64,000 nucleotides of DNA from an uncultured Saprospiraceae bacterium (lineage in GTDB: Bacteria > Bacteroidota > Bacteroidia > Chitinophagales > Saprospiraceae), in contig CALGAW010000035.1 of NCBI GenBank assembly GCA_937959115.1, positions 62,001 through 126,000 on the forward strand, written 5' to 3'. This document shows positions 45,595 to 55,747 of the stretch, one piece after another; the stretch's first letter is position 1; every line of letters begins with the position of its first letter. The translations under genes and the position numbers were made by a program. Under the pieces are notes generated by a model that did not search any database, had not been told where the DNA came from, and was given only the letters and a program-made list of their open reading frames with translations.

Positions 45595-47334
45595 ATGAAA
45601 TATCTATTCACATTCCTTTCATTTTATGTATTTACGATTCAACCTTTAATTGCGCAAATTACTTGGGCAGAAGATGTCTCATGTATTCTATATACCCATT
45701 GCACTAACTGTCACAATCCCAATGGAATTGCTCCATTCTCCCTGATGAATTATTCTGATGCCTACAATCTAAGACAAGCGATTCAGCTCTCCGTAAACAT
45801 GGGGACAATGCCACCATGGCCAGCAGACCCCGCCTACCAAACCCATGCACACGAACGACTACTCACACAGCAAGAAATCACAACCATCAATGAATGGGTC
45901 AATGTTCATGGTGGACAGGAAGGAGACCCCACACTCGCCCCACCACCACCCGTATATACCACGTCAGAGGTGATTACAAATCCAGATCTAGTCCTGACAC
46001 TACCCAACTATACTTCTCAAGCTACAAGCAGTGACGAATACAGGTGTTTCGTCATCAATAACCCCTACAATACCGATATCTTTCTAACTGGGATTGAATA
46101 TATTCCAGGGAATCCAGCATTGATTCATCATATTTTACTTTTTAAAGATGGTACGAACGCTCCATCAAACAATGATAATAACGAACCAGGCCCTGGCTAT
46201 GTTTGTTTTGGTGGGACTGGTAGCAACGATTCCGATATGATCGGTGCTTGGGCGCCAGGAGGAACTCCTAGCTTTACGCCTTCAGGTATGGGTATGTTTG
46301 TCGAAGCTGGGGACGTTTTCGTTGTGCAAGTACATTACCCAGCAGGAACAGTTGGTCAATCGGACGTCGGTACAAAGATCAACCTGCAACTGACCACCAA
46401 TCAGTCTACTCGCCCAGTCTATACTGATTTTATCCTTAATCATTGGAGCAGCATTACCAATGGTCCACTTTACATTTTGCCAAACGACTACGCTACGTTT
46501 TATGCTGAATATACATTGCCTGTAGACGTTACTATTTTGAGTGTTGCTCCACACATGCACTTGATTGGTGAATCTATTAAGTGTTATGCTGTTTTACCAA
46601 ATAATACGCAGATCAATCTAATCGATATTCCCCACTGGGATTTTGAGTGGCAAGGCAGTTATGTTTTTCGAAACCCGCTTAAATTGCCAGCAGGCACCAA
46701 ACTGAAGTCAGAAGCCTTCTATAATAATACCGTAACGAATACGCATAATCCGAACAACCCACCACAGCTTGTTACTGCCGGAGAGTCGACCACAGACGAA
46801 ATGATGCTTGTTGGGTTTGCGTACACCGCTTATCAGCCTGGTGATGAGAATATTATTGTTGATACAACAACTCAGACCATTGATTATTGTGATACCGTTC
46901 AAGTCACCGTCTTGCCTGATCTATCTCCTATTATTACTGTTGTCCCAGCTAATATTGCTGGTGTATCAAGCGTTGGTATAGCGGTAAGGCTCACGGAGAT
47001 CAATCAAAAAGACACGGATGGAACGAATGTCAAAGTTCGAATTCCGATCGATCCACGGCTTTCCTTTACTTGGGATCCTGCCTTGACTTTTGTAGGATTC
47101 AACCAAGTTCAAAACAATAAATGGACCTATAGTTCAACACCCTTGTTCCACGAATTTACTTTTCCGCAAATGCTTGGAGGTGGATTAAATTCATCCTTCG
47201 GTTTAGAGGCTACCTATGATCCGCAAAATACGAATGGGCAAACGACCATCACCGCTACAATCGTACCCTATACTGGTGGAGAAGACAATGCAGCAAACAA
47301 CTCTGATTCTGAAGTAGTGATTTATTTTAATTAG
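45595..47334 (+). CDS. Secreted cytochrome c / copper type II (PHM-like) monooxygenase fusion
   Basis: A 579-residue exported protein. Signal peptide (1-20); a small c-type haem domain with Cys36-x-x-Cys39-His40 (CTNCH) and an MPPWP segment (about 70-75) typical of Planctomycete-type cytochromes; a copper type II ascorbate-dependent monooxygenase-like domain (about 125-415) with His178/His179 in LIHHILLF, His247 in VQVHYP, His320 and His322 in APHMHLIG, and Met403 or Met404 in DEMMLVGF, matching the two copper sites of peptidylglycine hydroxylase; and a C-terminal beta-sandwich (about 430-579). Predicted to hydroxylate or oxidise a substrate in the periplasm or outside with electrons from the haem domain. 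No T9SS domain is seen. Confidence 0.83.
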   Translation: MKYLFTFLSFYVFTIQPLIAQITWAEDVSCILYTHCTNCHNPNGIAPFSLMNYSDAYNLRQAIQLSVNMGTMPPWPADPAYQTHAHERLLTQQEITTINEWVNVHGGQEGDPTLAPPPPVYTTSEVITNPDLVLTLPNYTSQATSSDEYRCFVINNPYNTDIFLTGIEYIPGNPALIHHILLFKDGTNAPSNNDNNEPGPGYVCFGGTGSNDSDMIGAWAPGGTPSFTPSGMGMFVEAGDVFVVQVHYPAGTVGQSDVGTKINLQLTTNQSTRPVYTDFILNHWSSITNGPLYILPNDYATFYAEYTLPVDVTILSVAPHMHLIGESIKCYAVLPNNTQINLIDIPHWDFEWQGSYVFRNPLKLPAGTKLKSEAFYNNTVTNTHNPNNPPQLVTAGESTTDEMMLVGFAYTAYQPGDENIIVDTTTQTIDYCDTVQVTVLPDLSPIITVVPANIAGVSSVGIAVRLTEINQKDTDGTNVKVRIPIDPRLSFTWDPALTFVGFNQVQNNKWTYSSTPLFHEFTFPQMLGGGLNSSFGLEATYDPQNTNGQTTITATIVPYTGGEDNAANNSDSEVVIYFN

Positions 47335-47492
47335 GTTGCCTCTTAGGACTACCCATTCCCTATGTTCCTAGTGTTTTTTGAACCATAGAGAACAGATTGG
47401 ATTGATGCATTAAAATTGAGAAAAAACAAGGAGACTCTATGTTTCTATATGTTTTCGTTAATCATATTTTCAAATTTATCTGGATATTAACT

Positions 47493-47558
47493 ATTAATAA
47501 TTAACCATTAATCATTACAATACGTACTTTTGTTTTTGGTTGATCATTAATAATTAAC
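47493..47558 (+). repeat. Direct repeat of ATTAATAATTAAC, two copies
   Basis: 13-bp identical copies at 47493-47505 and 47546-47558, on either side of the -7-like box at 47525. Similar TTAATAATTAA stretches occur near 50135 and 63721. Confidence 0.5.
47525..47532 (+). promoter_or_regulatory. Candidate -7 promoter box TACTTTTG
   Basis: Matches TANNTTTG; transcription would start near 47539, ahead of both candidate start codons (47567 and 47603) of the GT39-like gene. Confidence 0.45.
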
Positions 47559-47602
47559 AATTCATAATTCAAACTTCAAAAAAATATCTCCTCTTTGGTA
47601 GC

Positions 47603-49003
47603 TTGTTTTACTTGCTTGTCCTGTTGTTCACAAGGAATCATCCGTTCTTTGGGGATTGCATTAATCTTGGCTCACGGTATGCGCAATGGTTTTTAGAGAG
47701 CAACTTTACTAGTCTGATTGCCCCAGCTGGTATTGATAGTGGAAATCCACCGTTCTTCGGGCTTTATCTAGCGATTTGTTGGAAGTTGTTTGGTCAATCC
47801 TTGCCAGTTGCTCACCTTGCCATGTTCCCGTTTTTAGTGGGTATCGTATGGGGTTACTATCATCTTGTGACTCGTTTTTTCAAAGGGCGTTGGTTATGGA
47901 TGACGCTCCCGTTATTGTTGCTTGAACCTACCTTGTTGGCGCAAGCAACGATGATCAGTCCTGACATTGCACTGACTTGTTTTTTTTTAATCGCCCTTTC
48001 GGGAATGATCAACAGAAGAAATATTGTGCAAATGGTTGCCTTGTGTGGCTTGCCTCTGCTTAGCACGCGTGGCATTATGACCATTGCAGTGGTGTTTCTT
48101 GCAGAAGTTGGCTACCAATGGATGGACAAAAACAGAAAATTTACGATTCACCTAATCTGGAAATATGTTCCCGCTGGACTGATTGCATTGAGTTGGATGG
48201 CTTACCACTATACACAAACGGGATGGATCAGTTACAACCAAGAGGCGATGCCTTGGGCTGGCGGGTTCGAGTCGGTTGGTCTTGCCGGTTTTTTTAGAAA
48301 CATTGCGTTACTTGGCTGGCGGATCCTTGACTTTGGTAGAATCTCCTTGTGGATTGTCCTAGTCGTTGTGCTGATTGGGTTACTTACTAAGCGGTTAACA
48401 TTTGATCAATCTTTCCGTCAGCTTAGTGTGTTGTGGCTTGCTCCTTTCTTGATATTCGTGCCTGTGCTTGCTAGATATAGCGGATTATTGCAGCATCGAT
48501 ACTTGCTACAAGCCTTTGTGTTGACGGGGATCTTAGTGTTGTATGGATTGAGCAAGTTCCCACATGCAAGGCTAGCAAAAGTCGTTTATGGAATGCTATT
48601 GGTGACACTTGTTTCGGGACACTTTTGGGTATATCCTGATAAAATTTCCCAAGGGTGGGATAGCTCACTTGCCCACGTTCCTTACTTCCAATTGCGTCAT
48701 CAAATGATTGATTATATCCATGCAAATGATATTCCTTCCAACCAGGTGGTTACTGGCACTCCCAATCAATTTCCGTTGAAAGAAACGGATTTGACGAATG
48801 CGTCTTGGCACTTTACCAATTCTGATGACATTAGTAAAGAATTGCGCGACAGTGCTCCTTATGTGTTTTATTCTAACATCTTTAATGATATTCCGGATAA
48901 TTTTTATGATGAATTGCATGCTAACTGGGAGGAGGTGAAGACGTTTGAGAAGCGGGGTATTCGTGTCACGCTTTTCCGTAATCGACAGTTATCTTTGAGG
49001 TGA
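47603..49003 (+). CDS. GT39-like multi-pass membrane protein (probable glycosyltransferase)
   Basis: A 466-residue integral membrane protein with about ten helices and an extracytoplasmic C-terminal tail (about 370-466). The first loop (NLGSRYAQWFLESNF) and ISPDIALTCFFLIAL resemble dolichyl/undecaprenyl-phosphate mannosyltransferase-like (GT-C, GT39) proteins, which use a lipid-linked sugar; the usual acidic DD or DE motif after helix 1 is not clear. The start is uncertain: no ATG or GTG lies upstream in frame, TTG at 47603 falls inside helix 1, and an ATT at 47567 would give a normal N-terminus (QTSKKYLLFGSLFY). The acceptor is unknown. Confidence 0.7.
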   Translation: MFYLLVLLFTRNHPFFGDCINLGSRYAQWFLESNFTSLIAPAGIDSGNPPFFGLYLAICWKLFGQSLPVAHLAMFPFLVGIVWGYYHLVTRFFKGRWLWMTLPLLLLEPTLLAQATMISPDIALTCFFLIALSGMINRRNIVQMVALCGLPLLSTRGIMTIAVVFLAEVGYQWMDKNRKFTIHLIWKYVPAGLIALSWMAYHYTQTGWISYNQEAMPWAGGFESVGLAGFFRNIALLGWRILDFGRISLWIVLVVVLIGLLTKRLTFDQSFRQLSVLWLAPFLIFVPVLARYSGLLQHRYLLQAFVLTGILVLYGLSKFPHARLAKVVYGMLLVTLVSGHFWVYPDKISQGWDSSLAHVPYFQLRHQMIDYIHANDIPSNQVVTGTPNQFPLKETDLTNASWHFTNSDDISKELRDSAPYVFYSNIFNDIPDNFYDELHANWEEVKTFEKRGIRVTLFRNRQLSLR

Positions 49004-49063
49004 TTGTTTGTTGATGCATTTTGACTTCTTTTCCAAGTAACTTGCGGGATTAATTTCGTTAGC

Positions 49064-49357
49064 TCACCGTTTCATACGCTGGTTTCTTTGATAAAAATCT
49101 TCGTGTTTTTTGCTGACCCATTTGACAAATTTTTGCATGGCTTCATGTTCTAGTAGTTTTGGCACTGTGCTATAATTGTCTCTCAGTTCTTTTTCAGTAA
49201 AGACGGAATGGATTTTTTGATGGCATATGTTGTGTATCAAAATAGTTGGTGATTGCTTTCCTCCTTTGGATTTGGGTATCAGGTGATACTTGGAAATCAG
49301 TGTCTTGTTTCCTAGTTTTCTGCTACAAATTTCGCATATCTGTTCTTGAGGGTTCAT
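49064..49357 (-). CDS. Small HNH-family nuclease-like protein
   Basis: A 97-residue protein consisting of an HNH/treble-clef domain. Cys8-x-x-Cys11, His25 in HLIPKSKGG, Asn43, Cys45/His46 and His50 in NICHQKIH are in the places expected for the zinc site and the beta-beta-alpha-metal nuclease centre. It starts with a 4-bp ATGA overlap inside the RNA ligase gene, so the two are translationally coupled. HNH proteins of this kind cut nucleic acid; whether it acts on DNA or RNA is not known. Confidence 0.8.
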   Translation of the reverse strand: MNPQEQICEICSRKLGNKTLISKYHLIPKSKGGKQSPTILIHNICHQKIHSVFTEKELRDNYSTVPKLLEHEAMQKFVKWVSKKHEDFYQRNQRMKR

Positions 49358-50121
49358 CGTTTTAGTGCTTTTTCGTAATCTTCAAACCGAAGTTTTACAA
49401 TTTTAGATCGGTCAAAGTTTCTTAGTACAACACCTTCAGTGCCTAGTTTAGCTGTATCGGTTAAGGCGACATTTGTTGTCGGAATAAATTGCTTTAATGC
49501 TTGAAGCACTGCGCTGTGATCTAGGTTGCCTAGTGGGAATTCTAGACGAGGTGTCAGTGCATAGCCAAATTGGTTTAAGGCGTCTATATCTACAAATGGC
49601 TGACCGTATTGCAGTGCTTCGCTTTCAGAAGAGTTGATTGTGCTTTCGCGCCAAGCAGAAATTGCGGATATCGGTTCTTCTAGAATTGAGAAGTCGTTGA
49701 ATACGGCGGCATCAAAGACCCTGTAGTCATGTTTTTCTTTGCCATAGTTTTTAGAGTTGGCGGTGATCTTGCCACCGAATAGTTCTCCAAATATGACCGT
49801 TAGCTGATTAGGTTTGAGAATGGGGATTTCTAGAGCGTAGAACTGATTTACAATATCCATCGAATCGTCCCAGTATACATCTTTAGAATAGTGTAGGATT
49901 TGCTTTCTAGAACCTACAAGGAATTCGTCACCCCAGAAAATCAGTCGTACGTTAGTACCATCAATCTTCTCAGAGGCAAACATCGTTTCACCACTGATAT
50001 CAGTTGTGATTTCATCCATCAATCTTCCTCGTTCCATTTTGTGTAGAGTAAGTATAGAGGGATATTTCGTCAAGGTATTCACCTTTTCTTTTCCGTATTT
50101 CTCTACTAGTTCCTTCAGCAT
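49354..50121 (-). CDS. RNA ligase family protein
   Basis: A 255-residue nucleotidyltransferase-fold ligase. Motif I KIDG holds the nucleophilic Lys52 in FASEKIDGTNVRLIF; FGELFGG (about 113-119) fits motif III/IIIa, EGVVLRNF motif IV and VKLRFEDYEKAL motif V at the C-terminus. It joins RNA ends, with an adenylylated Lys intermediate. It is shorter than T4 Rnl2 and lacks an obvious C-terminal extension. It is translated just before an HNH protein, with a 4-bp overlap. Confidence 0.83.
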   Translation of the reverse strand: MLKELVEKYGKEKVNTLTKYPSILTLHKMERGRLMDEITTDISGETMFASEKIDGTNVRLIFWGDEFLVGSRKQILHYSKDVYWDDSMDIVNQFYALEIPILKPNQLTVIFGELFGGKITANSKNYGKEKHDYRVFDAAVFNDFSILEEPISAISAWRESTINSSESEALQYGQPFVDIDALNQFGYALTPRLEFPLGNLDHSAVLQALKQFIPTTNVALTDTAKLGTEGVVLRNFDRSKIVKLRFEDYEKALKR

Positions 50122-50342
50122 TTTTTATAATGGTTAATAATTAATTGGACTTGTTTGATTGAGGTTGGAGTGTTTCTGATTATAAGTTTCCTAGTCATAA
50201 CAGGAAGAAAGGAGGAATAGTTCCAATCAAAAGATAATCTAATCGTAGTTGTTTTATGATTAATGTCTCATTTTCTTAGCAAAATGTACCCACCTATAGA
50301 CCAATAGACGAAGTTAGACTTGCCGATGTCGGATCACACTTA

Positions 50343-50837
50343 TTAAAGTAATCTTGGGCCACGAGACATGTATGGAAACGAGTCATAAGCGCCATAGGAA
50401 TGTTGAGTGAAATAGGCAATACTCATATAGTACATCAGGATTAATAGTAAGACGCCACCGATTACAAACATCAGCATCCTGAAGGTTTTATCTGAAGCAC
50501 CTTCTATCATTTGATTGTATTCTTCTGGATGATTGGTAAGATTGCGATGATCCATTAAGTTGACGATGTTTTCTGCGGCTTCCTTGTCCGTGTTGAGTAC
50601 TAGGAGGTCGATCCCACCAAACTCTATGGCATATCCACCCATTACGTTTGAAGAGTGTTCGTTGGTAAGAAAACACTTTATCCCCTGAGAGTTGAGTTTT
50701 GCTTTGTAAAGTTGTGCTTCTTGCTCCAATGTGAAGCTTCGAACAGCAATCAATTTGTTTGCACGCAGCTCATCTTCTGTAAACTCAAAAGCAGTATTGA
50801 GGTTTAACAAATGTTCGTCAAGTGGTTTTTCTTTCAT
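50343..50837 (-). CDS. DUF2007-domain membrane protein
   Basis: A 164-residue protein with a DUF2007 domain (about 26-95: IAVRSFTLEQEAQLYKAKLNSQGIKCFLTNE, then VMGGYAIEFGGIDLLVLNTDKEAAENIV), followed by one membrane helix (about 118-142) and a short tail. DUF2007 proteins are called putative signal-transducing proteins without firm evidence. It is a single gene on the minus strand. The 221 bp between it and the RNA ligase gene show no supported gene. Confidence 0.82.
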   Translation of the reverse strand: MKEKPLDEHLLNLNTAFEFTEDELRANKLIAVRSFTLEQEAQLYKAKLNSQGIKCFLTNEHSSNVMGGYAIEFGGIDLLVLNTDKEAAENIVNLMDHRNLTNHPEEYNQMIEGASDKTFRMLMFVIGGVLLLILMYYMSIAYFTQHSYGAYDSFPYMSRGPRLL

Positions 50838-50944
50838 TGATCGCTATTTCCTATATAAAGTACAACAGTTATTCCAATAATAAAAGTTCAATGTATGAAT
50901 TAGAATTTAAGCTGTCGTTATCAGATGGATTGAATACTAGGTCT

Positions 50945-52468
50945 TTAAGTACCAACGTACTGTTTAATCGTTTCGTAGTAGGACTCGCTATTCAGTTTAG
51001 ATTCTAGGAACACCTTGTAATCGATGTATTCTTTTGCACCAGGCTCAAATTCAGGTGAATTGCTAATAAAGGTTTCGATTCGCTCGACTAGTGTTTTGTT
51101 TTTAGTTGGGTTGGTTACTGTGATTAATTTGCCAAGGAGGTATAGAAATTCTTTCTCTCGATTGTACGTATCTTTTGAGAGGATATTTCTCAGACTTCGT
51201 TTTACTTCTTTAATTCGGAAAAGGACGTATTCTTCATCACCTCGTTCAAAATAAACAATGATATCAACGATAAAGATGAACAGTTTTAATTGTGGGTTTA
51301 GTTTTTTATAAACATCGGAGTAGAAAAATACTTTTATTTGATCAAGTGCTTTATCAAATTCATTTTTGGAAAAGTAAGCAACAGTCAGGTTCAATTGGAA
51401 AATAATGATGGTTTGGATCGGAACGTCTTTGAAGACTAATTCCTTTTCTTCTTGCAGATATGACAACCGACATTCTTCTAAGATCTGAATACCCTCATCA
51501 ATTTTGTTTGTAAGGTAGCAATCAATAAATAGACTTTGGTAGTAGAACCATTTGTATTTTTCGAAGTAGAGTTTATTGTATTTATTGAGTTCTACCCATA
51601 GTTTTTCAACATATGTGCGTGCTAGCGGGAAATCCTTTGCTTTTAGAGCAATATTATTCGTCCAAATGATCATAATAATTTTGTCAACATGATAGTTTTT
51701 AGTCCATAAGTTGTTGTTTTCAAAGCTGTTGCAAGTGTTGATTAAATATTCTTTAAGCTGGGTGATCTTTTTTTCTTGGTACAAAATATCTCGGATACAG
51801 ATGTAGACCTTAAGTTTTGCTTGAACAGAGTCGTTTACAATATCCGATTTACTGAGTCGTTCATTAATGTTTCTAAGGGTTTGGATGGTATCTGAATCCC
51901 CCTCATAGTTTTTAGAGCGCAGCTCGTAGGCAATCTCAGCAATGAGCCTATTTAGTTCTTTAAGGGTGGCGTACTCACGTTCTACATCACTGATTTTCTT
52001 GATATAAACCCTAGGATCTATCTCGGGAGAGTATGCACTCAGAGCGATCATTTCATTATAAATGACGTTGAGTAGATCAAAAAACTCACTTTTGTAGGCC
52101 TTCTTTTCTGCTTCAAGGAGGAGGGAATAAGCAGATTTGTAGTCATTTTTATGGTTCGAAATTTTAGCCATAATAATGCTTCTCATGACTAGAATTTTAT
52201 CATCCATGTCATTATAAAGCATCAGGAGACTTTGGTCTATTTCATCGAGTAATCGATTCCTAAGGCGATAAAAAGCGTTTTTGTTTAGTTTTGGGAATTC
52301 TGTTTTTAGAAGATCATCATCGGTTTTATACTTTTCACTTTTATAGGCATTAAAAAGAGTCAGAATTTTTTTTTGACGATTATTGGTCTTAATTCTATTC
52401 GCATAAATTTTGAAATTTCTAACCTCTTGTTTGGTCAAACTTAGAATTACACTTTCTAGTTTTCTCAT
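50945..52468 (-). CDS. Helical-repeat protein of unrecognised ~500-residue family (member 2)
   Basis: A 507-residue cytoplasmic, all-alpha protein. N-terminus: LESVILSLTKQEVRNFKIYANR...LTLFNAYKSEK, the same pattern as the proteins at 31740-33266 and 58924-60405. Further on are helical hairpins such as YKSAYSLLLEAEKKAYKS and IDEGIQILEECRLSYLQ, as in TPR/MalT-like solenoids. I see no catalytic motif, DNA-binding helix-turn-helix or signal peptide. An upstream ATG three codons earlier is in frame. It is divergent from the small secreted-protein gene at 52580, with 111 bp between them. Confidence 0.72.
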   Translation of the reverse strand: MRKLESVILSLTKQEVRNFKIYANRIKTNNRQKKILTLFNAYKSEKYKTDDDLLKTEFPKLNKNAFYRLRNRLLDEIDQSLLMLYNDMDDKILVMRSIIMAKISNHKNDYKSAYSLLLEAEKKAYKSEFFDLLNVIYNEMIALSAYSPEIDPRVYIKKISDVEREYATLKELNRLIAEIAYELRSKNYEGDSDTIQTLRNINERLSKSDIVNDSVQAKLKVYICIRDILYQEKKITQLKEYLINTCNSFENNNLWTKNYHVDKIIMIIWTNNIALKAKDFPLARTYVEKLWVELNKYNKLYFEKYKWFYYQSLFIDCYLTNKIDEGIQILEECRLSYLQEEKELVFKDVPIQTIIIFQLNLTVAYFSKNEFDKALDQIKVFFYSDVYKKLNPQLKLFIFIVDIIVYFERGDEEYVLFRIKEVKRSLRNILSKDTYNREKEFLYLLGKLITVTNPTKNKTLVERIETFISNSPEFEPGAKEYIDYKVFLESKLNSESYYETIKQYVGT

Positions 52469-52579
52469 TATAGTCACAATTGAAAGCGTAATATCGTGTT
52501 TATTTTTTAAAATTTGAAACTTTTTTTTTTTGTTTCTTTACGTTGAGAAAAAAATCTTTAACTATTAATCTTAATCGTT

Positions 52580-53023
52580 ATGCCCCGTTCTTTATATATT
52601 TTTTTGATTCTTCTTTTGATTCAAATTGGGACTTCGGAGGTATACGCTCAAAGTTCACAAATTGAGATTGCTGATCTTGTTTTTCCAGATACTGTCTCAG
52701 CGAACACTAATTTTGTTGTATCGGGATACTTCCAAAACGTTGGAGACGCTGATTTTGTTGGAAGTTTAGATTTGGTAATTGAGACTTCAAGTGGATTTAG
52801 CGGTGGACAAGCTTCATTCGCAACTTCCGATCAATCTTTGTCTAATGTTAGTCTTAGTCCTGGAGAACAAATTTATTTTACGACTACCTTGTACACAACT
52901 ACAACCTCTACCAGTTCTATTAGCAACATTGCTATCGTGTTTCCTAGAGTAAACAACACGGTATTTTCTGTAAGTCCTATTTTTAAGAATTTAGTCATTT
53001 ATAGCGCTGTTGCTGGGAATTAA
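52580..53023 (+). CDS. Small secreted protein with CARDB-like beta-sandwich
   Basis: A 147-residue exported protein: signal peptide (1-23, ending EVYAQ) and one beta-sandwich of about 110 residues (IEIADLVFPDTVSANTNFVV, GYFQNVGDADFVG, LSPGEQIYFTTTLYT) resembling CARDB/DUF11-type extracellular domains. It lacks a T9SS sorting domain, so how it leaves the periplasm, if it does, is unknown. It is divergent from a helical-repeat gene and ends in a good terminator. Confidence 0.75.
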   Translation: MPRSLYIFLILLLIQIGTSEVYAQSSQIEIADLVFPDTVSANTNFVVSGYFQNVGDADFVGSLDLVIETSSGFSGGQASFATSDQSLSNVSLSPGEQIYFTTTLYTTTTSTSSISNIAIVFPRVNNTVFSVSPIFKNLVIYSAVAGN

Positions 53024-53067
53024 TCAAGAAAAACTATCCGGAACATTAGGCTGTTCCAAATTTATCG

Positions 53068-53095
53068 AAGGTCGCTTTTAAGCGGCCTTTTTATT
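53068..53095 (+). terminator. Rho-independent terminator after the CARDB-like gene
   Basis: 8-bp stem (AAGGTCGC with GCGGCCTT, one G-U pair), 6-base loop TTTTAA, then TTTTATT; 45 bp after the stop codon. Confidence 0.8.
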
Positions 53096-53396
53096 ATTAT
53101 GATGGGTTTATAAACTGATCTAAATTGGAGGTATTTGTTCTATAATATAATGACATTTACCTTGGTTTATTCTTGTTCCTTGCAATCAAGGACATTATTT
53201 AGAGGGTTTTATAGTTTCAATTTTCAATTGTATTCTCGTCAATTAACGACTCAAAAATAGGGTATAAGTTTTAATGTTATATTTTATTGCACTATCTGAA
53301 CTTGTAAGGAATTTTTTGATATTTAATAATTGGAACGCTTTGGGAAATAGAATTGCAATCTATCCTGATTACAATCTAATAAGTAAGTAGTTTTAT

Positions 53397-53431
53397 AAAA
53401 AAAAGGACCCGAAATTCCGTTGAATCTCGGG
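53397..53431 (-). terminator. Rho-independent terminator of the sigma/anti-sigma unit
   Basis: Read on the minus strand: 10-bp stem (CCCGAGATTC with GAATTTCGGG, one G-U pair), 4-base loop, then TCC and eight T residues. Lies 71 bp after the stop of the anti-sigma/barrel gene. Confidence 0.75.
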
Positions 53432-53502
53432 CACCTACCTGTTAATATTAAATGACTAATGAAATTTTTTCTAATTGCTTGATTTGGGAGTAATCCTATT
53501 GT

Positions 53503-55166
<1,664 letters not shown>

Positions 55167-55170
<4 letters not shown>

Positions 55171-55715
55171 GCTGTGTTATATTTTCGTTGAAAATAAGAT
55201 GTACTAAGTTTTTCTTTCAAAGCTTTTTTCGCTCTAGTCAATTGTGATCTTGAAGCACCTTCGGATATGTTGAGCATTTCACTTACTTCTTTGTGGCTGT
55301 AGCCTTCAATGACGTATAAGTTAAACACTGTTCTATAGCCTTCAGGTAGTTCTTCAATTATTTCTAAAATGTCATCAGCATCAAGTTTCATATAGACATC
55401 AGGTACCTGACCTTCTTCTTTAATGTGCTCCTCTTCGATCGAGTTGATCAATTTAGAGTTTTTTCGTAACCAAGAGAGTGCACATCTAGTTGTTATAGTA
55501 CGCATCCACCCTTCAAAAGAACCAATTGGCTTATATCTGTCTATGTTTCCAAAAATTTTGATCAGGCTTTCTTGCAACACATCTTTGGCTGCAGCTTCGT
55601 CTCTGACATACCTTCGACTTACAGACATCAGCATTGCTGAATACCGTTTCACCAGTAAGTACTGGCTCGACTTTACGCCTTTTTGACAATCCTGTATCAG
55701 TTGTTTCTCAGTCAA
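55167..55715 (-). CDS. ECF-type RNA polymerase sigma factor
   Basis: A 182-residue sigma-70 family factor of the extracytoplasmic-function type. Region 2 (about 20-90: VRDEAAAKDVLQESLIKIFGNIDRY, GSFEGWMRTITTRCALSWLRK) and region 4 (about 125-175: LPEGYRTVFNLYVIEGYSHKEVSEMLNISEGASRSQL) are typical. It overlaps the anti-sigma-like gene by 4 bp, a usual sigma/anti-sigma arrangement, and follows a lipoprotein gene by 32 bp. The regulon is unknown; the operon itself may be included. Confidence 0.94.
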
Positions 55716-55747
55716 GGTAATTGTTTAGTTTCTCAGTTTGTGTTTTG

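Larger units (their letters stand above)
53024..53502. other. Intergenic region between convergent genes
   Basis: 479 bp, AT-rich, without a supported gene. It contains one terminator for each flanking gene (53068-53095 plus strand; 53397-53431 minus strand). Confidence 0.65.

Noticed and set aside
49064-50121. RNA ligase/HNH pair considered as a prophage remnant
   Set aside because: No phage structural, integrase or attachment sequences are seen around it, and base composition looks like that of the neighbours.
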